Shown: positions 1-6,647, numbered from the stretch's first letter. The stretch: 8,648 nucleotides of DNA from SIG350 sp964520895 (GCA_964520895.1 CAZFOR010000050.1:1-8648), one strand, 5' to 3'. Made by a program: numbers and translations. Notes: a model not told the origin generated them from the sequence alone.

Positions 1-56
1 ATGGAATAAAGAAATTAAATGTAACTAATTGGTTATTAGAAAAAAATGAGCTATAA
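1..56 (+). CDS. C-terminal end of an unidentified upstream gene (partial)
   Basis: The reading frame starting at base 3 is open from the window edge to a TAA at 54-56. It encodes 17 residues, GIKKLNVTNWLLEKNEL. The other two forward frames carry several stops over the same stretch, and the residue mix (Trp, Asn, Leu, Lys) looks like a normal protein tail. The product cannot be recognised from so few residues. It could also be a decayed fragment, since the sequence just downstream looks degenerate. Confidence 0.4.
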   Translation, partial: GIKKLNVTNWLLEKNEL

Positions 57-278
57 TATATTAAAGAGAATAGGTAATATTTATACTAATAAATTAGAAG
101 ATATAGTTGACTCAGAATATATGGATAAATGAAAAAATGTTTAGATAATATATTGCAATAATTGCCAAGAAAAGATAGAATGTAGATATGGATATAAGGT
201 ATAATTAGAACAAATGTTAATAAATAACATAAATTATGTAAAATAAGATAAAATATATAAATGAAGGAGAGTGTTTAA
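57..278 (+). other. Intergenic stretch with apparently decayed coding sequence
   Basis: No intact gene is visible. A 28-codon frame from the ATG at 46 runs to TGA at 130-132 (MSYNILKRIGNIYTNKLEDI...). It has no Shine-Dalgarno and overlaps the upstream stop. Beyond its stop, two other frames give protein-like pieces: a Cys-x-x-Cys piece around 150-200 (YCNNCQEKIECRYGYK) and, one frame off, KCLDNILQ-stop-LPRKDR. This pattern suits a pseudogene broken by stops and frameshifts, but I cannot name the parent gene. The last about 50 bases hold the control region of the aminopeptidase gene. Confidence 0.3.
227..270 (+). promoter_or_regulatory. Probable promoter -10, palindrome and Shine-Dalgarno of the aminopeptidase gene
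   Basis: A TAAAAT at 249-254 is a plausible -10 box, with no convincing -35 at 16-18 bp. Just upstream lies a perfect 6-bp palindrome, ACATAA-A-TTATGT (227-239), which could be an operator. AAGGAGA at 264-270 is a strong Shine-Dalgarno about nine bases before the ATG at 279. The ribosome site is clear. The promoter and operator are inference in very AT-rich DNA, where such matches arise by chance. Confidence 0.35.
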
Positions 279-1670
279 ATGAAAAAAGAAAATAGTATAT
301 TATTAAACAGAAAAAGTGGTTGGGATACAATTAACAAAGAGGACATGAAGAAGTTAGAAGGTTATTGTAATGAGTATGTGGAATTTTTAAATGAATGTAA
401 AACTGAAAGAGAGTGTGTAAGATATGTTGAAAAACTTGCTAAAAAACAAGGTTTTAAAAACTTGAATACAGTTAAAGCTCTAAAACCAGGTGATAAAGTA
501 TATTACATTAATAGAGAAAAAAATATATTACTTTCAATAATAGGTAATAAGGATTTAAGTGAAGGTATTAATTTAGTTGGTTCACATATTGATTCACCTA
601 GAATTGATTTAAAACCAAATCCATTATATGAACAAGAAGGATTCGCATTATTTAAAACACATTATTATGGTGGTATTAAAAAATATCAATGGGTAACTAT
701 TCCATTAGAAATAAGAGGAGTTATTGTTAAGGCAAATGGTGAAAAAGTTGAAGTATCTATTGGTAGAGATAAAAACGACCCAGTATTTGTTATTACAGAT
801 TTGTTACCACATTTAGCTAAAAAACAAATGGAAAAGAAATTATCAGAAGGAATAGAAGGGGAAAATTTAAATGTTTTGATAGGAAATGTTCCTTGTGATG
901 ATAAAGATGCCAATGAAAAAGTTAAAATGAATATATTGAAATTATTAAATGATAAATATGGAATAGAAGAAGCAGATTTTATAAGTTCTGAATTAGAATT
1001 AGTACCAAATTTTGATGCAAGATTTACAGGGTTTGATAAAAGCATGATAGCTGGATATGGTCAAGATGATAGAGTATGTTCTTTTGCAGGTGCAAAAGCT
1101 ATAATAGATTATGAAGGTATACCAGAAAAAACAAATGTTGTAATGCTTATGGATAAAGAAGAAATAGGAAGTATGGGAAATACAGGAATGTGTTCTAATA
1201 CACTAGATTATATGTTAATGGAAATTGCAATATTATTAAAACAAGATAAATCTAATCTATTAAATAAACTATATATTAATACAAAAATGTTATCAGCAGA
1301 TGTTGATGCAGCTTATGATCCAACATATGCGAGTGTATCTGACGCAAAAAACAGTTCATTTATTGGAAAAGGTGTTTGTTTGTTAAAATATACTGGTGCA
1401 AGAGGAAAATCAGGTTCTAGTGAGGCATGTGCAGAATATGTTGCATATGTGAGAAATGTATTTGAAGAAAATAGTGTTAGATATCAATCAGGTGAATTAG
1501 GTAAAGTTGATGAAGGTGGTGGCGGAACAATAGCATATATTGTTGCAGATAAAGGTGCAGATGTAATAGATTGTGGAGTTCCAGTGCTATCAATGCATTC
1601 ACCATATGAAATAACTAGTAAACATGATGCATATATGGCATATAAAGGATATAGTGCATTTATAAAATAG
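279..1670 (+). CDS. M18-family metallo-aminopeptidase
   Basis: A cytosolic zinc aminopeptidase of peptidase family M18 (aspartyl/aminopeptidase I group). It removes N-terminal amino acids from peptides and normally forms a large tetrahedral dodecamer. The dinuclear-metal active site is readable along the whole 463 residues: GSHIDSPR (H103, D105), GQDDR (D263/D264), MDKEEIGSMG (E294, E295), SADVDAAYDP (D341) and SMHSPYE (H440). Length and motif order match intact family members, so it should be active. The ATG follows AAGGAGA at a normal distance. No terminator is seen after its TAG stop, so the mini-ORF and the ART-like gene downstream may be transcribed with it. Family assignment is firm. 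Substrate preference (acidic or neutral N-termini) cannot be read from the sequence, so I give no gene symbol. Confidence 0.95.
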   Translation: MKKENSILLNRKSGWDTINKEDMKKLEGYCNEYVEFLNECKTERECVRYVEKLAKKQGFKNLNTVKALKPGDKVYYINREKNILLSIIGNKDLSEGINLVGSHIDSPRIDLKPNPLYEQEGFALFKTHYYGGIKKYQWVTIPLEIRGVIVKANGEKVEVSIGRDKNDPVFVITDLLPHLAKKQMEKKLSEGIEGENLNVLIGNVPCDDKDANEKVKMNILKLLNDKYGIEEADFISSELELVPNFDARFTGFDKSMIAGYGQDDRVCSFAGAKAIIDYEGIPEKTNVVMLMDKEEIGSMGNTGMCSNTLDYMLMEIAILLKQDKSNLLNKLYINTKMLSADVDAAYDPTYASVSDAKNSSFIGKGVCLLKYTGARGKSGSSEACAEYVAYVRNVFEENSVRYQSGELGKVDEGGGGTIAYIVADKGADVIDCGVPVLSMHSPYEITSKHDAYMAYKGYSAFIK

Positions 1671-1682
1671 GAGGGAATATTT

Positions 1683-1784
1683 GTGATAGAAGTTGAACTA
1701 AGAGCTATTGTAAATGATGAAGACTATAAACAAAACTGGGAAAAATATACAATAAATATAAATGAGGCAGAGTTTTTAAAATAA
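1683..1784 (+). CDS. 33-codon mini-ORF, possibly a gene remnant
   Basis: A GTG at 1683 opens a 33-codon frame (MIEVELRAIVNDEDYKQNWE...) ending in TAA at 1782-1784. GGAGG at 1670-1674 overlaps the aminopeptidase stop and lies about eight bases upstream, so translation coupled to the aminopeptidase is plausible. The composition is protein-like, acidic with a Trp. The opening IEVELRA vaguely recalls the first beta strand of CYTH-type phosphohydrolase domains, but the frame ends long before such a fold would be complete. It is either a real small protein or the surviving 5' end of a truncated gene. No function is assigned. Confidence 0.35.
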   Translation: MIEVELRAIVNDEDYKQNWEKYTININEAEFLK

Positions 1785-1824
1785 TATAAAGTGGATTATA
1801 TATTGTAGCAAAGGAAGAATTGAA

Positions 1825-2517
1825 ATGAATAAATATTTTCATACTGCAAAAGTAAAAGATTTAAATGGTATTTTAGAAAAGGGACTAATACCAGGTAACG
1901 GAAATAATAGCAAAGTAATAGAAGACAAAAAAGAAGTAGTGTTTTTTTCAGAAGGATTTGAGGGAGCTATCGGACTTAGCTCTGAATTTCAAAGAAAATT
2001 TGATGAGCTGAAAGATGGAACTATATGGGAAAATAAAATACTAGATGATTATTTAGGAGAAAGTATATATTTATCATTTGATTCTGATGGAATTGAAAAT
2101 GAAAGTAATAAAGGAGAGTTTGCATTTATTGATGGATGGACCCAAAATACAGTTGCCCCTGATAAATTAAAGGTATGTATATTAGAAAATAAAAAAACAG
2201 GTGAAGTATCTTATCAAAGAGATGATATTGTAAAATATATGATGAAATCTATTGGTCAGCAAGAATTTTTAAAATATGATAATGATATTCAAGAAAGAAT
2301 ATCAAACTATTATAATTTAAGACAAAATGACTTAAATAATTTTAATCAAAATGATTATGAACTACAAGATATGGATTTAAAAGAATTTTGTGATTTGTAT
2401 ATAAATAAAGAAAAGAAAAAAGATAATCCATGGATACTTGAAAAAGATGAATTAATAGACATAGATAATAGTATTAGAAACAAGAAAAATATAAATGATA
2501 TAGATATAGAAAGATAA
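1825..2517 (+). CDS. Hypothetical protein with ADP-ribosyltransferase-like N-terminus
   Basis: A 230-residue soluble protein, with no signal peptide or membrane segment, that I do not recognise by name. The first about 50 residues run FHTA (H6), a helix DLNGILEKGLIPG (12-24), then VVFFSEGFEGAI (38-49). The order His-x-Thr, 'L-x-x-I-L-x-x-G-L-x-P', then a hydrophobic strand ending in Ser matches the general layout of ART-like folds such as KptA/Tpt1 2'-phosphotransferase and DarT. There the early His binds NAD. I cannot place the later catalytic Glu with confidence. A conserved-looking central part (FIDGWTQ, APDKLKVCILE) follows, then a charged, Asn/Asp/Lys-rich helical tail from about residue 130. 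ATG 1825 follows AGGAA at 1812-1816. A long hairpin closes the gene before fic. Function is open; the ART relation is inference. Confidence 0.75.
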   Translation: MNKYFHTAKVKDLNGILEKGLIPGNGNNSKVIEDKKEVVFFSEGFEGAIGLSSEFQRKFDELKDGTIWENKILDDYLGESIYLSFDSDGIENESNKGEFAFIDGWTQNTVAPDKLKVCILENKKTGEVSYQRDDIVKYMMKSIGQQEFLKYDNDIQERISNYYNLRQNDLNNFNQNDYELQDMDLKEFCDLYINKEKKKDNPWILEKDELIDIDNSIRNKKNINDIDIER

Positions 2518-2521
2518 CAAA

Positions 2522-2571
2522 TATACTACAAAAGAAAAGTGCTAGACTAAGTACTTTTCTTTTGTAGTATA
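2522..2571 (+). terminator. Long hairpin, probable bidirectional terminator
   Basis: Bases 2522-2540 and 2553-2571 form a perfect 19-bp inverted repeat (core ACTACAAAAGAAAAGT and its complement). It extends inward by a G-U and a C-G pair around an 8-base loop. The outer stem is A-rich on the left and T-rich on the right. A shorter inner hairpin followed by TTTTCTTTT therefore works as an intrinsic terminator on the + strand, and the mirror arrangement serves the - strand. It separates the ART-like gene from the fic promoter. Confidence 0.75.
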
Positions 2572-2598
2572 AACAAGAAATTTTATTAAAAGATAGAG

Positions 2599-2663
2599 AA
2601 ACATAGAAAATGAAAGTATTATATGATATACTATAAAAAACTAAAAGTAAGTTTTCTATGTTT
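2599..2663. repeat. Perfect 12-bp inverted repeat flanking the fic promoter
   Basis: AAACATAGAAAA at 2599-2610 is repeated in exact inverted form, TTTTCTATGTTT, at 2652-2663. The halves are 53 bp apart centre to centre, close to five helical turns. The left half sits where the -35 region would be. The right half lies in the leader and directly abuts the AGGAGG ribosome site (2664-2669). The extended -10 box lies between them. This suits a regulator bound at two sites or a looped repressor complex, but no regulator is identified. Confidence 0.6.
2624..2632 (+). promoter_or_regulatory. Extended -10 promoter of fic
   Basis: TGATATACT is an extended -10 element (TG-n-TATACT). The region 17 bp upstream has no good -35 box, which is usual for extended -10 promoters. 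Transcription would start near 2639, giving a leader of roughly 37 bases that contains only the right half of the flanking inverted repeat and the AGGAGG site. Because of that start site, the upstream ATG at 2658 would be a poor choice for translation. Confidence 0.55.
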
Positions 2664-2675
2664 AGGAGGGGTTAT

Positions 2676-3515
2676 ATGTCAATAGAAGAAAATTATATAA
2701 TTAAAAATGAAACTACTGATATTATAAAAAAACAAGAATACTGGGATACTGGTATTGGATTAAACAAAGTGGATGATTTAGAACCTTCTAAATATCTAAT
2801 AGATTTATCAAATAAAAATATTCATGGTGAGTTAAAATATTATGAAGTGGAAAGATTATTAAATAATTATTATGAAACAAAAGATTTATCTGATATTAAT
2901 ATTCATAGAGAAAGAGAATGTGATTTAGTTTCTTTAAGAATTGCACAATTATTGGAAGATAAGAGTTTTGGATTTAGTCCAATAACTATTAAAAATATTC
3001 ATGGATATTTGTTTAAAGATATTTATGATTTTGCAGGTGATTATAGAGATTATAATATTACTAAAAAAGAGCAAATTTTAAATGGGGATACTATTAATTA
3101 TGTGAATTATACAGATATAGAAAGTTATTTTGATTATGATTTTAAAGAAGAAAAAGAATTTGATTATTCTAAACTTAATAACCTAGAATTAATACAACAT
3201 ATTTCAAAATTTACATCTAGTATTTGGCAAGTACATCCATTTGGAGAAGGTAATACGAGAACAACTGCTGTATTTATTGAAAAATATTTAAATAATATGG
3301 GATTTAATGTAAATAATGATATGTTTAAAATGCATAGTGATTATTTTAGAAATAGTTTAGTAAGAAGTAATTATGGTAATGTTCCGAAAGGAATTTATCC
3401 AACATTTGAATTTTTAATCATGTTTTTTGAGAATTTGCTTTTAGGTAAAAGTAATGATTTAAAAAATAGAGAATTATATGTAAAAGAATTATTTGATGAT
3501 AATTCAGATAAATAA
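2676..3515 (+). CDS. Fic-domain protein (probable AMP/NMP transferase)
   Basis: Fic enzymes transfer AMP or another nucleotide-derived group to hydroxyl side chains of target proteins. The signature is HPFGEGNTRTTAVF, with catalytic H187 and acidic metal-binding E191. Upstream, the DIYDFAGDYRDYNI segment and following strand resemble the usual Fic flap region. The motif departs from the consensus HPFx(D/E)GNGRxxR: the second Gly is Thr and the second Arg is Ala. No exact (S/T)xxxE(G/N) inhibitory motif is seen. The nearest is FFEN (E252, N253) near the C-terminus, with Ile at the Ser/Thr position, so self-inhibition of the C-terminal type is only a possibility. The chosen ATG at 2676 follows AGGAGG (2664-2669); the in-frame ATG at 2658 lies upstream of that site. 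Length is 279 residues. It may be a toxin or a signalling enzyme. Confidence 0.9.
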   Translation: MSIEENYIIKNETTDIIKKQEYWDTGIGLNKVDDLEPSKYLIDLSNKNIHGELKYYEVERLLNNYYETKDLSDINIHRERECDLVSLRIAQLLEDKSFGFSPITIKNIHGYLFKDIYDFAGDYRDYNITKKEQILNGDTINYVNYTDIESYFDYDFKEEKEFDYSKLNNLELIQHISKFTSSIWQVHPFGEGNTRTTAVFIEKYLNNMGFNVNNDMFKMHSDYFRNSLVRSNYGNVPKGIYPTFEFLIMFFENLLLGKSNDLKNRELYVKELFDDNSDK

Positions 3516-3565
3516 TGTTGATTATTATTTACTAGTAATAGAAAATAATATGGGAAGGTAATACA

Positions 3566-4675
3566 ATGAACAAGAAAATACTAAAAAATATGGAGTATAA
3601 ATTAATAATAATAGTTTTGATATTAGTTGCAATAGGTTGTACAGCTCTTTGGAGTGCCACAAAAGACTTATCAGGTATAACAGAATTAAAGAAACAAATT
3701 ATGTGGACAGGCATAGGTTTAGTAATTATGATGGCAGTAGCTTTCGTAAATTATGAAATATATGAAAAAATATGGCCATTTCTATATGGAATATCAATAA
3801 TACTTTTAGTGGCAGTATTGTTTACGCCTAGTATAAATGGTGCAAGTAGCTGGTTCAATTTGAAATTTATGTTGTTTCAACCCTCAGAGGTGGCAAAGAT
3901 ATTTGTAATTATTTCTATTGCAGTAGTTATAAATAAATTAACTGGAAATAATGAGGAAAGTATTAATCAATTTAAAAACTTGTTAATAATTGGTGCAATG
4001 GTAATGCTACCAGTTGTTTTAATTGTACTACAACCTGATTATGGTACAGCAATGGTATTTCTTGTATTTACTGTGTTTATGTTATTTATATCAAATATTA
4101 ATAGAAAATATATTTTACTTGCATTACTTGTTGTAGTTATTGCATTACCACTGTTATATATGTTTGTTTTACCTGAGCATGCAAAAAATAGAATAAAAGT
4201 ATTTTTAGATCCAGAGCTAGACCCATTAGGAATAGGATATAATGTTATTCAATCAAAACTTGCAATAGGGTCAGGAGAATTAACTGGTATGGGACTATTA
4301 CAAGGAAGTCAAACACAACTTGGATATTTAAGTCCCAAAACAACAGACTTTATTTATGCAGCAATTTCAGAAGAAATGGGATTTATTATAGCAGCACCAG
4401 TTATAGTGCTATTTATGTTGCTATTATTAAAATGTATATATATTTCAAGAAGTGCAAAAGACAAATTAGGTTCACTAATAGCTATTGGTATTATGGGTAT
4501 GTTTTTGTTTTATGTAACTGAAAATATAGGGATGACAATGGGGTTACTTCCAATTACAGGTGTTCCATTACCATTTGTAAGTTATGGTGGTAGTTCAATG
4601 CTTACTAATATGATAGCAATTGGATTATTATTAAATATAAGTGGACAAAGACAAAAAGTAGTAATGTTAGGATGA
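3566..4675 (+). CDS. rodA: RodA/FtsW-family peptidoglycan glycan polymerase, probably RodA
   Basis: A SEDS-family membrane glycosyltransferase that polymerises lipid II into glycan strands, working with a class B penicillin-binding protein. At 369 residues with about ten hydrophobic segments it matches RodA (elongation) better than the longer FtsW. The signatures are QPDYGTA (156-162), TDFIYAAISEEMGF with the conserved Asp at 261 (equivalent to the catalytic Asp of the E. coli protein), and near the C-terminus PLPFVSYGGSS (334-344). GGGAAGG at 3552-3558 precedes the ATG. No convincing promoter is seen in the 50-base gap after fic, so it may be partly transcribed from the fic promoter. dusB starts seven bases after the TGA, with its ribosome site overlapping the rodA end. 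FtsW or SpoVE cannot be fully excluded without a tree. Confidence 0.9.
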   Translation: MNKKILKNMEYKLIIIVLILVAIGCTALWSATKDLSGITELKKQIMWTGIGLVIMMAVAFVNYEIYEKIWPFLYGISIILLVAVLFTPSINGASSWFNLKFMLFQPSEVAKIFVIISIAVVINKLTGNNEESINQFKNLLIIGAMVMLPVVLIVLQPDYGTAMVFLVFTVFMLFISNINRKYILLALLVVVIALPLLYMFVLPEHAKNRIKVFLDPELDPLGIGYNVIQSKLAIGSGELTGMGLLQGSQTQLGYLSPKTTDFIYAAISEEMGFIIAAPVIVLFMLLLLKCIYISRSAKDKLGSLIAIGIMGMFLFYVTENIGMTMGLLPITGVPLPFVSYGGSSMLTNMIAIGLLLNISGQRQKVVMLG

Positions 4676-4682
4676 TATAAAA

Positions 4683-5648
4683 ATGTATGTAAAGAAAATA
4701 AAAATAGGAAATGTTGAAATAAAAAATAATATATTTTTAGCACCTATGGCAGGTATAACAGATAAAGCATTTAGACAAATCTGTATAGAGCAAAATGCAG
4801 GTCTTGTATATTCTGAGATGATAAGTTCAAAAGGTATTTACTATAATGATAAGAAAACATTAGAATTAATGGATTTTAATTTATCAGATATGCCAAAAGC
4901 TGTTCAGATATTTGGAAATGATCCATATATTATTTCAGAAGCTATAAAAAAGATTGAATATAATGTTGATATTATTGATATTAACATGGGATGTCCAGCA
5001 CCTAAGATAGTAAATAATAATGAAGGGTCTAAATTAATGTTAGATCCTATATTAATAGGTAAAATAGTAAATAGTGCAGTAAATGCTACAACAAAACCCA
5101 TAACTGCTAAGTTTAGAAAAGGTTGGGATAATGATAATGTAAATGCAGTAGAAATAGCTAAAATAGTTGAAAGTGAAGGTGTTAAATTAATTACAATACA
5201 TGGTAGAACTAGACAAGAGTTTTACAGTGGGATAGCTGATTTAGATATTATTAAACAAGTAAAACAGGCTGTAAATATTCCTGTAATAGGAAATGGTGAT
5301 ATTACCAATTTTGAGTCTGCTAAAAATATGTTTGATTATACAAATGTTGATGGGATTATGATAGGTAGAGGAAGTTTAGGTAATCCATGGATATTTAATG
5401 AAATCATTAACCAAGATGAGAATAAAGAAAAAAGAGTTATTACAAATAAAGAAAAGTTAGAAATGATATTAAAACAATATAATTTAGTAATAAAATATAA
5501 AGGTGAATATACAGCTGTGAGGGAAATGAGAAAGCATATATCTTGGTATATTAAAGGAATGAAAAATAACGCACAAATAAAAAATATTATAAATACATTA
5601 GAAGATAGTAAACAAGTTTTTCAAGTTTTAAATGAATATTTTGTATAA
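4683..5648 (+). CDS. dusB: tRNA-dihydrouridine synthase (DusB type)
   Basis: An FMN-dependent enzyme that reduces specific uridines of tRNA to dihydrouridine using NADPH. The TIM-barrel signature is complete: FLAPMAGITDKAFR near the N-terminus, INMGCPAPK with catalytic C104, KFRKGWD, ITIHGRTR (H173), and the phosphate-binding GNGD (203-206) and GRG (228-230). A helical C-terminal domain includes REMRKHISWY. Its 321 residues equal the usual family length. The ribosome site AGGATGA overlaps the end of rodA, indicating translational coupling in one operon. The Dus subgroup (DusB) is judged from general similarity to Firmicute enzymes. The exact uridine modified cannot be read here. Confidence 0.93.
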   Translation: MYVKKIKIGNVEIKNNIFLAPMAGITDKAFRQICIEQNAGLVYSEMISSKGIYYNDKKTLELMDFNLSDMPKAVQIFGNDPYIISEAIKKIEYNVDIIDINMGCPAPKIVNNNEGSKLMLDPILIGKIVNSAVNATTKPITAKFRKGWDNDNVNAVEIAKIVESEGVKLITIHGRTRQEFYSGIADLDIIKQVKQAVNIPVIGNGDITNFESAKNMFDYTNVDGIMIGRGSLGNPWIFNEIINQDENKEKRVITNKEKLEMILKQYNLVIKYKGEYTAVREMRKHISWYIKGMKNNAQIKNIINTLEDSKQVFQVLNEYFV

Positions 5649-5661
5649 AAGGGGAAATTAT

Positions 5662-6096
5662 ATGCAAAGAAGTAGAAGTAAATCAGCAATATATGGATTA
5701 ATGATATTTGCTGGAATTATACTTATTATACGAGGAATACTGTATATTAATATCACAAAAGAATTTATGGAAGATGCCATAAAGACACAAGCAACGATAA
5801 TTGATATTAATAAATATACAAGGCGATATACTGATTTTGAAGGTGATTATATAACAGAGACAACATATGCAGTAAATGTTGAGTTTTACATAAAAAATGA
5901 AAAGATTAATTCAACAATTTATTTAGATAATTGGAAGATAGGAATGAAAGAAAACCAAAAAATAGATATATACTACAATCCATCTGATTTAAGTGAAGTT
6001 AGGTTAACAGAAGTAGATAAAAAAGGACAGATTATGATTGGAACAGGGATTGTACTTCTTTTGGCTGGTGTAATATTACTTGCGAAAGTTAGATAA
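5662..6096 (+). CDS. Small membrane protein, DUF3592-like
   Basis: A 144-residue protein with a basic N-terminus (MQRSRSKS), one membrane helix at about 10-29 and a second at about 122-140. About 90 residues of predicted beta-rich soluble domain lie between them. The middle contains TQATIIDI and IYYNPSDLSEVRL, the pattern typical of DUF3592 proteins, whose function is unknown. The ATG at 5662 follows AAAGGGG at 5648-5654. An earlier in-frame ATG at 5632 would overlap dusB and lacks a ribosome site. It is the last gene of the rodA-dusB cluster, and its stop sits inside the terminator stem. Family assignment is from pattern memory; the role is unknown. Confidence 0.8.
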   Translation: MQRSRSKSAIYGLMIFAGIILIIRGILYINITKEFMEDAIKTQATIIDINKYTRRYTDFEGDYITETTYAVNVEFYIKNEKINSTIYLDNWKIGMKENQKIDIYYNPSDLSEVRLTEVDKKGQIMIGTGIVLLLAGVILLAKVR

Positions 6097-6127
6097 AAGT
6101 ATGAATGATATCATACTTTTTTTATTT
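6095..6127 (+). terminator. Intrinsic terminator of the rodA-dusB-DUF3592 operon
   Basis: AAAAGTATGA (6095-6104) and TCATACTTTT (6111-6120) form a perfect 10-bp stem with a 6-base loop. Further T residues follow (TTTATTT). The stem overlaps the last two bases of the stop codon, a compact arrangement. On the - strand the A-tract also gives a T-run, so it may act in both directions. Confidence 0.85.
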
Positions 6128-6139
6128 CTTAAATATATG

Positions 6140-6168
6140 TAAACTTAAAGAAAATCACATCATATAAT
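6140..6168 (+). promoter_or_regulatory. Probable promoter of mazF
   Basis: A consensus TATAAT at 6163-6168 lies 17 bp after a weak TAAACT at 6140-6145. Transcription would start near 6175, leaving a leader of about 60 bases rich in A and T. A 7-bp inverted repeat, AATCACA at 6153-6159 and TGTGATT at 6227-6233, has one half inside the promoter and the other at the ribosome site/start of mazF. It may be chance. The preceding terminator makes an own promoter necessary. Confidence 0.5.
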
Positions 6169-6236
6169 ATATTAGTGTTATAAATATATAAAAATATGGA
6201 AATAATATTTATAGATTTATACGGAGTGTGATTAAT

Positions 6237-6587
6237 TTGAGTATTAAAAGAGGAGATATGTATTATGCCGATTTAAGTCCTGTTGTGGGTTCAGAACAGG
6301 GTGGAGTAAGACCAGTACTTATAGTACAAAATAATGTTGGAAATAAATATAGTCCAACAGTTATAGCAGTAGCAATTACATCACAATTAAATAAAAATAA
6401 ATTACCTACACATATAGAATTAAATTCACAAGATTATGGGCTTGCAAAGGATTCAGTAATTCTTGCAGAGCAGATACGAACTATTGATAAAAAAAGATTA
6501 AAAGATAGAATAGGACATATAGATACAGAGCTTATGGATAAAGTTAATAATGCGTTAGGTGTAAGTTTTGGATTTAATTTTGAGTAA
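6237..6587 (+). CDS. mazF: MazF/NdoA-type mRNA interferase toxin
   Basis: A sequence-specific endoribonuclease of the MazF/PemK family that cuts mRNA in the cytosol when its antitoxin is lost. Starting at TTG 6237 gives 116 residues, the same length as B. subtilis MazF (NdoA). The catalytic R25 (GGVRPVL) and T48 (AITSQ) fall at the same numbers. RGDMYYADLSPVVGSEQGG at the start and DSVILAEQIRTIDKKRL in the second half are strongly conserved. The GTG at 6228 is only one base from the GGAG at 6223-6226, whereas TTG 6237 has good spacing. No MazE-like ribbon-helix-helix antitoxin gene precedes it: upstream are a terminator, its own promoter and short AT-rich sequence. The cut site cannot be read directly, though the close match suggests a UACAU-like preference as in B. 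subtilis. Confidence 0.95.
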   Translation: MSIKRGDMYYADLSPVVGSEQGGVRPVLIVQNNVGNKYSPTVIAVAITSQLNKNKLPTHIELNSQDYGLAKDSVILAEQIRTIDKKRLKDRIGHIDTELMDKVNNALGVSFGFNFE

Positions 6588-6647
6588 AAAGATAAATCTA
6601 TTAACTACAAAAAATGTCAAATAAATGAAAAAAGTGGTCTAAATCAT

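Noticed and set aside
686..1045. Open frame of 119 codons on the - strand
   Set aside because: Lies wholly inside the aminopeptidase gene, with hydrophobic low-complexity composition typical of the antisense of AT-rich coding DNA and no ribosome site.
2658..2675. ATG at 2658 as the fic start
   Set aside because: The strong AGGAGG lies downstream of it and serves the ATG at 2676; the 2658 codon has no ribosome site and lies in the inverted repeat.
3532..3714. 60-codon frame on the - strand at the start of rodA
   Set aside because: Antisense shadow of the rodA start; no family resemblance or ribosome site.
4904..5101. 65-codon frame on the - strand inside dusB
   Set aside because: Overlaps a fully convincing dusB including its catalytic Cys motif.
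5632..5661. ATG at 5632 as the start of the DUF3592-like gene
   Set aside because: It overlaps dusB and lacks a ribosome site, whereas ATG 5662 follows AAAGGGG.
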